Positions 28,292-38,930 of a DNA stretch of 64,000 nt are shown here, one piece after another. Source of the DNA: Enterococcus mundtii. GTDB lineage: Bacteria > Bacillota > Bacilli > Lactobacillales > Enterococcaceae. The stretch spans positions 1,637,501 to 1,701,500 of the forward strand of contig NZ_CP025473.1 of NCBI RefSeq assembly GCF_003957375.1, given 5' to 3'. The position numbers were made by a program, and so were the translations under genes. The notes below the pieces were generated by a model. The model was not told the DNA's origin. It ran no database searches and was given only the letters and a program-made list of their open reading frames with translations. Numbering within the stretch: the first letter of the stretch is position 1; each line of letters begins with the position of its first letter.

Positions 28292-28997
28292 AGCTTTCTT
28301 CTCCTGGCGTATGTGTCTCCAACCATTTTTCTTCTGCTTCCACTCGTTTTAAGTAACGTGGTAAAAAGGCTTGGATATCGTTAACCGGATTACTTGAAGC
28401 CCCTAATTGCGCGACGACAACTCCACTAGGAATATCCCAAAGTGGCAAGGAGTTACGCTTAGCATCAGGTATTGATTCAGCGATTTCTGAGTTGAATTTG
28501 TGGCAATCGTTACCGACAAAAGTGATCGATCCATCCATTTGTTTTAATTTTTCGGTTAATTCTACGAAAGCAATATGTCTGTCCTCTAGAACGTTTTCTA
28601 ATGTTCCATGATGCCAGCGATAGGCACCAGCATAAACATTTTTTCTTCTCGCATCAAACATCGGTACAATGATTCCTTCGATTCCTACGCAATTTGCTGC
28701 AAGTACAGCAAGACTGGAAACACCAACCAATTCTTTATTTAAAGTATATGCTAATGTCTTGGCAGTTGTGACACCGATTCTCAATCCTGTATAAGAGCCT
28801 GGACCACTTGACACAGCAATTCGATCGATTTGTTCTGGTGTGAGTTGGCAATCTGAGATCAATTGATCCAACGCTGGCATCAACGTCAGACTATGATTTT
28901 TCTTTCTATTGATTTGGATTTGACCTAACACTGTTTCGTCTTCCAATACGCCAACAGCTAAGGTTTGATTTGCTGTATCGATCCCTAATGTAATCAT
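28275..28997 (-). CDS. tsaB: tRNA t6A biosynthesis protein TsaB
   Basis: TsaD partner protein, ASKHA fold, 240 residues from the chosen start. Seen: LGIDTANQTLAVGV at the N-terminus and AVSSGPGSYTGLRIGV (around 68-83), the characteristic TsaB loop. The frame is open to 29036, but the ATG at 28995-28997 gives the conserved N-terminus and has GAAGGG 9 bases ahead. Heads the tsaB-GNAT-rimI-tsaD operon. Secure. Confidence 0.95.
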   Translation of the reverse strand: MITLGIDTANQTLAVGVLEDETVLGQIQINRKKNHSLTLMPALDQLISDCQLTPEQIDRIAVSSGPGSYTGLRIGVTTAKTLAYTLNKELVGVSSLAVLAANCVGIEGIIVPMFDARRKNVYAGAYRWHHGTLENVLEDRHIAFVELTEKLKQMDGSITFVGNDCHKFNSEIAESIPDAKRNSLPLWDIPSGVVVAQLGASSNPVNDIQAFLPRYLKRVEAEEKWLETHTPGEESYVEKI

Positions 28998-29053
28998 TTG
29001 ACCGTTCCCTTCTACTACTCTAATGTCGTTTATCATTGTAGCATACTTCGAGG

Positions 29054-29114
29054 TAAAAAAGGGGAGGAAAAATCAAGTTTGGCTCTCACCGCTGTTGAAA
29101 TTCCCACCCCTTTA
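29054..29114 (-). terminator. Terminator of the gal operon
   Basis: On the minus strand AAAGGGG-GG (about 29104-29114) pairs with CC-CCCCTTT (about 29056-29067) across a 35-base loop, followed by TTTACC. It lies 18 bases after the expected galR stop at 29132. Confidence 0.55.
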
Positions 29115-29131
29115 CTTAGGTTGATAATCGT

Positions 29132-31640
<2,509 letters not shown>

Positions 31641-31650
31641 TTTTTTCCAC

Positions 31651-32640
31651 CTACTTTTCATACCCGTTAGGATGGCTTTCATGCCATGCCCAAGCAGTTT
31701 TGATGATTTCTTTCACATCTGTATATTCAGGTGTCCAGCCAAGAACGGCGCTCGCTTTTTCACTTGAAGCTACTAAACGACTTGGATCACCCGCTCTTCG
31801 TGGTGCGATTTTCGCAGGGATATCACGGCCTGTCACTTCTCGTGCTGCTTCTAGCATCTCTGTGACTGAATAACCTTTGTTACTTCCTAAGTTGAAGAAG
31901 TTGCTTTCATTTCCGGCTTTTAAATATTCTAAAGCTAAAATATGCGCAGCAATCAGATCTTCCACTTGTACATAATCTCTGATACATGTTCCGTCTGGCG
32001 TATCATAATCATCCCCATAGATCGCTAATGACTCTCGTTGGCCTAAAGCTACTTGTAAAATGATCGGCACTAAATGAGTTTCAGGTGTATGATCTTCGCC
32101 GATTGACGCATCATTCTTAGCCCCTGCTACATTAAAATAGCGTAAAGCCACATAACGCATCCCATATGCTTCGTCACACCACTTCATCATTTTTTCCATC
32201 ATCAACTTGCTTTCGCCATAAGGATTTTTCGGATTCGTTGGTGACTCCTCTGTGATTGGCGATTCTTTTGGCTCACCGTACGTCGCAGCTGTTGAAGAAA
32301 AGACAATCCGTTTCACATCAAACTCGTGCATTACTTCTAATAATACTTGCATGCCATAAACGTTATTATTGAAGTAGACTAAAGGTTTTTCAACTGATTC
32401 ACCGACTAACGAACTCGCTGCAAAGTGCAAGACGCCGTCAATCGTTTCTTTTTGGAAAACTCCGCGTAAAAATTCTTTGTCACGAATATCTCCTTCATAA
32501 AAACGTGCATCAGTATGAACTGCTTGACGATGGCCCGTCAAAAGATTATCCACGACTGCTACATCATAGCCCTTTTCAATTAATTGATCGACGGCATGGG
32601 AACCAATATAGCCTGCTCCGCCTAATACTAAAATTGTCAT
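31651..32640 (-). CDS. galE: UDP-glucose 4-epimerase
   Basis: Interconverts UDP-glucose and UDP-galactose with bound NAD; serves both galactose use and glycan synthesis. 329 residues. [14 protein letters not shown] (7-20) is the NAD site, [11 protein letters not shown] carries the catalytic Ser/Thr, and YGESK (near 150) the Tyr-Lys pair. AAAGGAGTC precedes the ATG at 32640. First gene of the gal operon; promoter with paired palindromes lies 100 bases upstream. Secure. Confidence 0.96.
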   Translation of the reverse strand: MTILVLGGAGYIGSHAVDQLIEKGYDVAVVDNLLTGHRQAVHTDARFYEGDIRDKEFLRGVFQKETIDGVLHFAASSLVGESVEKPLVYFNNNVYGMQVLLEVMHEFDVKRIVFSSTAATYGEPKESPITEESPTNPKNPYGESKLMMEKMMKWCDEAYGMRYVALRYFNVAGAKNDASIGEDHTPETHLVPIILQVALGQRESLAIYGDDYDTPDGTCIRDYVQVEDLIAAHILALEYLKAGNESNFFNLGSNKGYSVTEMLEAAREVTGRDIPAKIAPRRAGDPSRLVASSEKASAVLGWTPEYTDVKEIIKTAWAWHESHPNGYEK

Positions 32641-32741
32641 GTTAAGACTCCTTTATCCATATAATTATATTCGTTATTTATTTTAACAAAAGTGATGACC
32701 AGAAAACAGGGACTTTTTTTGACAAAACCTTCTTTCATTTT

Positions 32742-32752
32742 ATTTAGTAAAT
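32742..32752. promoter_or_regulatory. Candidate GalR operator 1
   Basis: ATTTAGTAAAT, an odd-centred palindrome immediately downstream of the galE -10. LacI-family operators of lactic-acid-bacteria gal genes are commonly TTTAGTAAA-like. An identical copy lies 23 bases away. Confidence 0.55.
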
Positions 32753-32754
32753 TT

Positions 32755-32783
32755 ATAATAAAACATTTAGTAAATTTTTTCAA
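32755..32783 (-). promoter_or_regulatory. galE promoter
   Basis: Minus strand TTGAAA (32778-32783), 17 bases, TATTAT (32755-32760). One 11-base palindrome lies in the spacer and one just downstream of the -10, an arrangement expected for repression. Confidence 0.65.
32765..32775. promoter_or_regulatory. Candidate GalR operator 2
   Basis: Second identical ATTTAGTAAAT, in the spacer between the -35 and -10 of the galE promoter. Centre-to-centre distance to operator 1 is 23 bases, about two helical turns, so two dimers could sit on one face. Confidence 0.55.
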
Positions 32784-32791
32784 GATTTTAT

Positions 32792-32805
32792 TGTAAAGGG
32801 TTTCA
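32792..32805. promoter_or_regulatory. Possible CcpA (cre) site
   Basis: TGTAAAGGGTTTCA matches the cre consensus TGWAANCGNTNWCA at all but one defined position (C to G at the centre). It lies just upstream of the galE -35, fitting carbon catabolite control. Confidence 0.4.
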
Positions 32806-32886
32806 AATAAAAAAACGAAAGACTAGCGTTTTTCCTTGTTTTGCTTCATAATAGAAGTGTCAAATAGATAAACGAGGTGAATCATT

Positions 32887-33054
32887 ATGAAAAAATTTGT
32901 ATCAGGTATCTTAGTAGGTAGCTTGGCTACTGTAGCAGCTGTGGCTGGTTTAGTAACTTCTGTGAAGAAAACAGTCATCGACCCAATCGACGAAAAAGAA
33001 GCAATGATTGAAGAAAATCGTAAAAAAGCAATGAGAAAACGTGTATCACGTTAA
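32887..33054 (+). CDS. DUF3042-like small membrane-associated protein
   Basis: A 55-residue protein: one hydrophobic N-terminal helix (about 5-25, SGILVGSLATVAAVAGLV) and a charged tail ending RKKAMRKRVSR. It fits the short DUF3042 family known from Lactobacillales, function unknown (family call from memory). GAGGTGA precedes the ATG by 7 bases and a terminator follows at 33092, so it is a monocistronic gene. TGCTTCATAAT (about 32843-32853) is a possible extended -10. Confidence 0.85.
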   Translation: MKKFVSGILVGSLATVAAVAGLVTSVKKTVIDPIDEKEAMIEENRKKAMRKRVSR

Positions 33055-33091
33055 GAGCTAGTGATTGAAGCATTCAGCTTCAAAAACAAAA

Positions 33092-33127
33092 AACCCAAAA
33101 TTGTTCTTCAATTTTTTGGGTTTTTTT
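33092..33127 (+). terminator. Terminator after the DUF3042-like gene
   Basis: AACCCAAAATTG pairs with CAATTTTTTGGGTT (small bulge), followed by TTTTTG on the plus strand. Confidence 0.85.
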
Positions 33128-33230
33128 GTTTCTACCGAGTTTTTTTTTAAACTCACATTTTTAAGTTACGATAGAAATGGAAGCGGACGAATAGCACAGT
33201 TGTGTTTCCTCTATCTCCCTCATGCTATCC

Positions 33231-33371
33231 AAAAAGAACGTTCCTACAAGTGTCGGGACAGAAGTATTTAGCCTTATTTCCGAAGAGGTTACTTCTGTTC
33301 CCGCCGTTTATTCAGTTTTAGGTGGTGGGAGAGAACTAATGTCCCACTCTCCTGAAGGGACGTTCTTTTTA
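33231..33371 (+). repeat. Structured intergenic repeat, copy A (multi-stem RNA or MITE-like)
   Basis: A 140-base element closed by a 14-pair basal stem: AAAAAGAACGTTCC (33231-33244) with GGGACGTTCTTTTT (33357-33370), one G-U. Inside are two further stems: GGGACAGAAGTA (33255-33266) with TACTTCTGTTCCC (33289-33301, one bulge), and GTGGGA (33325-33330) with TCCCAC (33342-33347). The 3' end is a T-run, so it may also terminate transcription, convergently with the flavoprotein gene whose stop (33369-33371) lies in the last arm. A diverged copy is at 60217-60368 on the other strand. Confidence 0.7.
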
Positions 33372-35171
33372 TGATGTTTCTGCTAAAATCAGTTGTGCGA
33401 TACGATCAATTTGTCTAAGATTCCAAAAATCGACATGGGGTCTCGGAACGGAGGCTGTTAACCATTCTACCCCTTCAGTTGGGATGCCGATACAATACAA
33501 ATTGTTTTGTACTTCTCCATGGGCATCGATCACACGTGAACTTTCTCGTTCGATCGTTACCGCACCAGAAACGAAATCGCCACTTGGATCATGCAATTGG
33601 AATGGCTGAAGGATCTGGGCATCACGTAGACTGATCAAGGCTGGATTTCTTGTTGTTCGTAAGTCATTTTTGGGTAATCGTGCCTCAATTAGATAGCTAC
33701 TTGTAAGCCCTTCTGGTTCAAGTTGAAATCTCTTGTCCTTTCCTACAACAGTAAAAGGAGGTTCCACCAAATGGAAAATTCCTGCATCGATCAATGCTGC
33801 TAATTCCTGGGTTCTTCGCAAAGGCGGACCAATAGTAAAAAACGCATCAAACGTATTGAACCATTGCCACAAAACCTCTTTATACTCTTTTGCAGAAAAA
33901 ACTTCCCATAGCATCACTTGATGCACGATATTTCGCCAATCTTTCAATGCATCCAGCGTCGCAATCAATGGACCGCTCACATTGCCTTTTAACGCTTCAT
34001 TGATTTGATCTTCGATATACCTCCGACTCATTTGTTGATACGGCAACGTATGGTCGGTCAAGTGATCTAGTAAGTCCCATGACCACAAGTGGCTTGATAA
34101 TTCAGGATATTTTTGCAGCCATTTCTTTTCTGTCGCCCCAAGAAAGACTTCTTGAAATTCGCTGAGAGCAATCGACAACCCCTGTTCCTCGATCACTTTT
34201 TTGTAATAAAACAATTCGAGATCTTTTTTTAAATTAGCAAAAAAATCCTGCCCAGTCAGTTTTTTAGTACGATAGTACATATTTAATCGTTCTTGCGTCA
34301 GAATAACTGGTTGTGCCACTTCGCCAACTTTTTTCTGGTTGCGTCCGTGGGGATAGTAAGGTAAGCCTCGCCGAGAGCTGCAATAGACGACTGGCTCTTC
34401 TCCCGACGGACGATAAACCAATCGACCTGCCAATTCTTCAAAGCGACCGCCTCGTTGTTGTGTCAACAAACCGATATAATCAAAAAAACAAAGTCCTAAC
34501 CCCCGAATAAACACCGGTTCTTGGGCAGGGATCATCGATAAATCAACATCGGCTGGATTAGCAGGCCCTTGGTAAAATAAGTGATGTTCAGCAGCATATT
34601 CACTCAATCGGCTTTCTTCTGTCGATTGCTCATGTTCCCAATGACCTGTTGCTAGGATCAGTTGATCCACCACATAGGCTTCGTCTTTTGTTTGTAGAAT
34701 GAATTGTTTCTCTTTCTTGGTGGCTTCGAGGACTAATTCTTGTATATAATCGAAACGATCAGAAAATCGTTCTTGTAGTCGCGCGTAAAACCATTTTAGA
34801 TAGACGCCGAAGAAGCGACGACTTGTTGGTTGGTTTTCTAATAAATTAGCTGCTTCACACAAAAACGCTTCTTGTTCTTTGATCGTTGTCTTACTAAGAT
34901 AAGAAGGAGCAATTTCTTTCGCCCACCGATAAAGATTCACTCCGTTAGCGACCACGCCTCCACTACTTAATGTCTCATCCGTAAACATCGTCACTTGTGA
35001 CGCCAATGAATTCATCAGTACTTCTTTTGGCTGATCGACTCGCCAAACCTTGCCACCGATTCCACTTGGATCAAAAAGGAGGATCTCAATATCTTCTTGT
35101 TGTTGATTATAGAGTAAACGCTCTAACATGCTAAGTCCACGAGGTCCTGCCCCGATGATCGCAATTCTCAT
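33369..35171 (-). CDS. FAD/NAD(P)-binding protein (NAD_binding_9 type)
   Basis: A 600-residue putative oxidoreductase. N-terminal dinucleotide-binding motif IIGAGPRGLSMLERLL (4-19), then LILATGHWEHE (near 175, the second GxG-like ATG motif) and FIRGLGLCFFDYIGLL. This large family of uncharacterised flavoproteins includes proteins annotated as adenylate cyclase-like or hydroxyacylglutathione-type by mistake; I assign no reaction. GGTGG precedes the ATG at 35171. It stands alone: no operon partner, a long gene-free region upstream, and its stop in the copy A repeat. Confidence 0.8.
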   Translation of the reverse strand: MRIAIIGAGPRGLSMLERLLYNQQQEDIEILLFDPSGIGGKVWRVDQPKEVLMNSLASQVTMFTDETLSSGGVVANGVNLYRWAKEIAPSYLSKTTIKEQEAFLCEAANLLENQPTSRRFFGVYLKWFYARLQERFSDRFDYIQELVLEATKKEKQFILQTKDEAYVVDQLILATGHWEHEQSTEESRLSEYAAEHHLFYQGPANPADVDLSMIPAQEPVFIRGLGLCFFDYIGLLTQQRGGRFEELAGRLVYRPSGEEPVVYCSSRRGLPYYPHGRNQKKVGEVAQPVILTQERLNMYYRTKKLTGQDFFANLKKDLELFYYKKVIEEQGLSIALSEFQEVFLGATEKKWLQKYPELSSHLWSWDLLDHLTDHTLPYQQMSRRYIEDQINEALKGNVSGPLIATLDALKDWRNIVHQVMLWEVFSAKEYKEVLWQWFNTFDAFFTIGPPLRRTQELAALIDAGIFHLVEPPFTVVGKDKRFQLEPEGLTSSYLIEARLPKNDLRTTRNPALISLRDAQILQPFQLHDPSGDFVSGAVTIERESSRVIDAHGEVQNNLYCIGIPTEGVEWLTASVPRPHVDFWNLRQIDRIAQLILAETS

Positions 35172-35508
35172 CTATCCACCTACTTATATGTATTTGCTTG
35201 GTTGTCACGCATCTTTTCTCTTGAATTCACTCAATACGCGCTACAATGATTTACTTGGCTAACTCATTGAGGAGCAAAAGTTCTTCATGTTTTTCGTTTT
35301 GTGAACAACTGATTTCCTAATAACATCCGTAATAAAAAAAACGAATTCAGGAAAAAACTTGGTGCTGACTACCTTTGTCCTATCCTATCCTCTCATTCCA
35401 TCATAGCATAATTTTTCTGCAATAAGAAAAAACAACAAGAAAAAAGAGCGAATAACCGCTCTTATTCTTGTTGCTACTAAGGTAACATAAGAAGTACAAG
35501 ACTCTTCG
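35172..35508. other. Gene-free region upstream of the flavoprotein gene
   Basis: 337 bases. The right end holds the rhodanese-gene terminator (35427-35473). The rest has no coding potential I can support; an inverted pair of CGTTTT/AAAACG near 35300-35345 is weak. It presumably contains the flavoprotein promoter. Confidence 0.45.
35427..35473 (-). terminator. Terminator of the fthC-gluP-yqgQ-glcK-rhodanese operon
   Basis: On the minus strand CAACAAGAA-AAGAGCG pairs with CGCTCTT-TTCTTGTTG (one mismatch) around GTTATT, followed by TTTTTTC. One of the strongest terminators in the window. Confidence 0.9.
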
Positions 35509-35904
35509 TTAGATTTTTTTACTTTTGATTTTACCTGACCAACCATCATAGCCGCCTTTTAAGATATAGATATCTTGGTAGCCTGCTTTACGCAGTTGGT
35601 TAGCTGTACGAATACTCAAACTTTTCTTTTGATCATAAATATAAACCGGTTGGTCTTTACGAATCGAACCAAGTGAATTTTTTAGCACTGTATAAGGAAT
35701 ATTTCTAGCGCCTAAAATATGACCCGCATCAAAGACATCTTTTTCACGAACATCGATGACTTGTGCACGACGCATTCCTTCACGAAATTCTTCTTCTTCA
35801 AGCATTGTTGCAGAACGTTTAGCCATTACTCGTAAGTAAACTTCCCAAAATACGATAGCTAAGATGATCAGTAATAAAATGATATTAATAATCCATAAAA
35901 CCAT
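35509..35904 (-). CDS. Membrane-anchored rhodanese-like protein lacking the active cysteine
   Basis: 131 residues: one N-terminal membrane helix (about 3-24), then a rhodanese domain (about 40-128) with VIDVREKDVFDAGHILGARNIP. The active-site loop reads YIYDQKKSLSIRT, so the catalytic cysteine position is Asp91; sulfurtransferase activity is therefore unlikely and a binding or sensory role more plausible. It starts 14 bases after the glcK stop, with GTGGAGGC before the ATG. Relatives next to glcK are common in Bacilli. Confidence 0.88.
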   Translation of the reverse strand: MVLWIINIILLLIILAIVFWEVYLRVMAKRSATMLEEEEFREGMRRAQVIDVREKDVFDAGHILGARNIPYTVLKNSLGSIRKDQPVYIYDQKKSLSIRTANQLRKAGYQDIYILKGGYDGWSGKIKSKKI

Positions 35905-35918
35905 GTCGTGCCTCCACT

Positions 35919-36884
35919 TTATTCAGCATATTTCAAGGCTAATGAGGCAGCACCAATGACGCCTGCTTCATTTCCTAATTCAGCTAATTTGATTTTTGTT
36001 GATTCTCTTACTTGTGGGAAGGTAAATTCTTTGAAATATTTCTCCACACGACTGCGTAAAAATTCTCCCGCAGCAGATACGCCTCCACCGATGACAATAC
36101 TTGATGGATTCAACGTGTTTCCTAAATTCCCGCAAGCTAGTCCTAGATATAGACAGACACGATCGACCACCATCAAACCAAATGGATCATCTGCTTCTGC
36201 TAATTCAAAAACATCTTTACTTGTTACTTCTTCACCATTATCAAGCATCGCTTTCAAGCGTGAATCACCGGCATATTCTTCTGCCAAATGACGGGCCACT
36301 CGAACGACTCCTGTCGCACTTGAGACAGTTTCTAAACAGCCACGTTTGCCACAAGTACATTCGAATCCATTTGGATCGATCGTAATGTGTCCAATTTCTC
36401 CAGCGGCTCCAGTCACCCCATGAAGTAAATGACCATCTGCCACGATACCGCCACCAACACCTGTCCCTAGAGTGATGAATACGACATCAGGATCATTTTC
36501 GCCTGCACCTTTCCAACGTTCGCCTAGTGCTGCGACATTGGCGTCATTATCGATGGCAAATTTGATGCCCGTTCCTTCTTCAATCATTTTTTTGACAAAT
36601 TGAAGCTCACGCCAATTTAAATTGTAAGCACCAATCACTGTACCAGCTTCGCTGTCGACTGTTCCTGGTGTTCCCATGCCGATACCAATGAAATCTTCCG
36701 CTTTCATATGGTATAGATTTAAACGATGGTTGATAGACTCAATGATTTCAGGAATAATGTGTTTGCCATCATCCAAAATATTGGTATCGATACTCCATTT
36801 CTGTTGAATTTCTCCGTCAGGTGTCAAGATCGCAAATTTTGCTGTTGTTCCACCTAAATCAATCCCAATAATTTTTTTGTCCAT
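35919..36884 (-). CDS. glcK: Glucokinase (ROK family)
   Basis: Phosphorylates glucose with ATP. 321 residues from the chosen start. ATP site IGIDLGGTTAKFAI (6-19), ROK zinc motif CTCGKRGCLE (near 175-184), and FITLGTGVGGGIV. The frame is open upstream to 36944, but the ATG at 36882-36884 has AAAGGA 8 bases ahead and gives the family N-terminus. It starts 2 bases after the yqgQ stop. Order yqgQ-glcK-rhodanese matches other Bacilli. Confidence 0.95.
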   Translation of the reverse strand: MDKKIIGIDLGGTTAKFAILTPDGEIQQKWSIDTNILDDGKHIIPEIIESINHRLNLYHMKAEDFIGIGMGTPGTVDSEAGTVIGAYNLNWRELQFVKKMIEEGTGIKFAIDNDANVAALGERWKGAGENDPDVVFITLGTGVGGGIVADGHLLHGVTGAAGEIGHITIDPNGFECTCGKRGCLETVSSATGVVRVARHLAEEYAGDSRLKAMLDNGEEVTSKDVFELAEADDPFGLMVVDRVCLYLGLACGNLGNTLNPSSIVIGGGVSAAGEFLRSRVEKYFKEFTFPQVRESTKIKLAELGNEAGVIGAASLALKYAE

Positions 36885-36886
36885 GA

Positions 36887-37096
36887 TCAAATTCCTTTCT
36901 TTCTGCTCTCTTCGATTCGGTGTTCTCTTTTTAAGATGTGCCACGCAGTCATATATGTTTCGTGATCGATCAAATGATTATCATAAAGCTTACGTAATTC
37001 GATCGTCATCAATTCAATATCATAAATCCGTGCTCCCACATAAATAAAGATACCAAATCTCTTGAATAGCTGTTGTACGTCGTATAAGCTTTCCAT
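36887..37096 (-). CDS. yqgQ: YqgQ-family small protein (DUF910)
   Basis: A 69-residue protein with the YqgQ pattern: LFKRFGIFIYVGARIYDIELM, then helices ending HILKREHRIEESRKK. The B. subtilis relative is a small helical protein of unknown role, conserved between the rhomboid protease gene and glucokinase gene, as here. AAGGAAGTGC precedes the ATG. Identification by length, motif and neighbours. Confidence 0.9.
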   Translation of the reverse strand: MESLYDVQQLFKRFGIFIYVGARIYDIELMTIELRKLYDNHLIDHETYMTAWHILKREHRIEESRKKGI

Positions 37097-37115
37097 TTAA
37101 AGCACTTCCTTCACA

Positions 37116-37820
37116 TTATACAAGTATTCCATAATTTTTTAAACCCACTAAAACACATATTATAAAAAGAAAGAGAAAAACGATCGACGATATAATACGA
37201 TGATGGATCGAGTAATCATTGGATCGATTTGGTAATCCTAATAGATTCCCTATCAGGAAACCTCCGATCAAGCCACCAACATGTCCCCAGATATCTACTG
37301 AGGTATCTGATATACCGAATATAAAAGAAAAAACAATGAATATCATGTAACGGCGTACAAGCTGTTTCACCACATAATCATTTTTGTAATGAATACCTAG
37401 AACAAATAACGCACCAAATAAACCAAAAAGCGATGTACTTGCCCCACCAGATAATACGTTCATTTCATTGAAGGCGAAACTGGTCAAATTTCCCATGATA
37501 CCACTAAGTAAATAAATCAAGAAAAAGCGCCAATGACCGTATACCGTTTCGATTTGTGAACCCATAAAATACAAAACGACAGAGTTCAGTACAAAATGCA
37601 TCATCCCAAAATGGATAAATATTGGTGTGATCAAACGCCACCATTCATGTAGGTAGGCAATATGCTGGCCAGACATGCCTAGTTTAAAAGCCACGCTATT
37701 ACCAGGTAATACCTCCATTGCGAAAAAGATGATTGTTTGGATCACTAAAAAAATCCGTGTTAAAAATGGCCCATCGAGCCAAGATTTTAATTTGAATTGT
37801 TGCTGCTGTTTTACTTTCAT
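37116..37820 (-). CDS. Rhomboid-family intramembrane serine protease (GluP-like)
   Basis: 234 residues, seven predicted membrane helices. Catalytic Ser lies in GGASTSLFGLFGA (near 125) and catalytic His in WGHVGGLIGGFLIG (near 182), with the family loop HEWWRLITPIFIHFGMMHF. It is shorter than B. subtilis GluP, which has extra N- and C-terminal domains. The classic GxSG is GASTS here; the second Gly is replaced, which is seen in some family members. Located between fthC and yqgQ, the usual synteny. Confidence 0.9.
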   Translation of the reverse strand: MKVKQQQQFKLKSWLDGPFLTRIFLVIQTIIFFAMEVLPGNSVAFKLGMSGQHIAYLHEWWRLITPIFIHFGMMHFVLNSVVLYFMGSQIETVYGHWRFFLIYLLSGIMGNLTSFAFNEMNVLSGGASTSLFGLFGALFVLGIHYKNDYVVKQLVRRYMIFIVFSFIFGISDTSVDIWGHVGGLIGGFLIGNLLGLPNRSNDYSIHHRIISSIVFLFLFIICVLVGLKNYGILV

Positions 37821-37837
37821 ATATACCCCCTTATTTT

Positions 37838-38389
37838 TTAGTCATTCAATAAATGTTGGATTCTCTTATCAAAGTCTTCTGGTTCCCAATCATTATGAAT
37901 CATCTCTTTGAAAGTCAAGCTGCACGTTTGATGCGGATACTCTTCCAGATAGCGATCATAATACCCTCCACCAAAGCCGATTCTGTACCCCTCTGGATGA
38001 AAGATGATTCCTGGAACGATCAATAAATCGATCATCGTTGCCTCATAAGGGTGCGTTGAAACAGGTTCTAACACACCAAAACTTGAACGTTCCAATACTG
38101 TGTTCTCGGAGAACTCATAAAATGCCATTTGACGTTTTGGCAATGTTTTGGGAATCACAACGATTTTCCCTTCGGCTCTTGCTTGTTCGATCAACGGTCG
38201 TGTATCTATTTCAATTTCATTTGAAAGAGTTATACCGATGACTTTCGCCTGTTTCCAATACTCGGTTGCAAACAATTGCTTATAGATTTTTTGTTCTTTT
38301 TCTTTTTTATAGCCACTTGCAGCAATTTTTTTAAGTTCATTAATGCCAAATTGACGGAGCTGTTCTTTTTTCTGCTTTTCGTCCCCCAA
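37838..38389 (-). CDS. 5-formyltetrahydrofolate cyclo-ligase
   Basis: Converts 5-formyl-THF to 5,10-methenyl-THF with ATP. 183 residues. The signature RIGFGGGYYDRYLEEYP (near 138-154) and the substrate-site LIVPGIIF are present. First gene of a five-gene operon running to 35509; 17 bases separate it from the rhomboid gene. GGTGATTATTTGGGGG surrounds the start region, with AGGCAGGTG 12 bases upstream. Confidence 0.94.
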   Translation of the reverse strand: MGDEKQKKEQLRQFGINELKKIAASGYKKEKEQKIYKQLFATEYWKQAKVIGITLSNEIEIDTRPLIEQARAEGKIVVIPKTLPKRQMAFYEFSENTVLERSSFGVLEPVSTHPYEATMIDLLIVPGIIFHPEGYRIGFGGGYYDRYLEEYPHQTCSLTFKEMIHNDWEPEDFDKRIQHLLND

Positions 38390-38747
38390 ATAATCACCTG
38401 CCTACCTTTTGTTAAAATGGTAGCGGAAAATGATAAAAATAGCAATTTAACTTTTTAGATTTTTATATTTATTCTATCTTATTTTACTTAGAACATCGAT
38501 CAATTATAGCTTTACTGGTTTTACATTTATTGAACCATGGGCAGCCCACCGCTACGTCATGTAGTTATTGCCATCAGATTCTACAAAAAACATTCACAAA
38601 TTAGTTTGACTAATACCGTGAATGTTTTTTATTAACTATGTTTGCTATTCAGTTTCAAATTCATTATTTATGAATTGAATATTTTCAAGTATTTAAAAGT
38701 GTTTAATCTTAGCAACTCGATTTCTATTAACTCTTAGTTCACTTTCT
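38390..38747. other. Gene-free region between fthC and the toxin island
   Basis: 358 bases. Right part: a bipartite hairpin (38585-38630). Left part: presumed promoter region of fthC, AT-rich, with no clear hexamers. No gene supported. Confidence 0.45.
38585..38630. terminator. Terminator of the second toxin/immunity cassette
   Basis: AAAAAACATTCAC (38585-38597) and complement (38618-38630) enclose an inner TTAGT/ACTAA stem. T-runs exist on both strands, so it can stop transcription from either side. Its two-part form copies that of the hairpin at 39838-39883. Confidence 0.75.
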
Positions 38748-38930
38748 TCATTTTATAAAAATATATAATATATCTTTTTTTTTAATGAAAGATTTGGGAA
38801 TGACTTCTTCTAAATTCTCATTCCTAGCGGTCATGTATTCTTTCTCTTCTCCCTGAAGATTTGCTATTGCCCAGCTCTTCAATAAATCTAATTCTTCTAT
38901 GACAACGCCTAATTTAATATTTAAAAATCG
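38748..38930 (-). pseudogene. In-frame remnant following the second immunity gene
   Basis: Directly after the TAG stop of the 38931 gene the same frame stays open for 60 codons to a TGA at 38748-38750. The translation (RFLNIKLGVVIEELDLLKSW, then ANLQGEEKEYMTARNENLEE and PKSFIKKKD) has a protein-like composition with amphipathic helices. There is no start codon with a ribosome binding site before the middle. It is either the tail of a longer immunity protein cut by an amber codon or the fragment of another gene. Not recognised. Confidence 0.45.

Noticed and set aside
33065-33271. 68-codon plus-strand frame after the DUF3042-like gene
   Set aside because: It crosses a terminator and part of the structured repeat and has no ribosome binding site.
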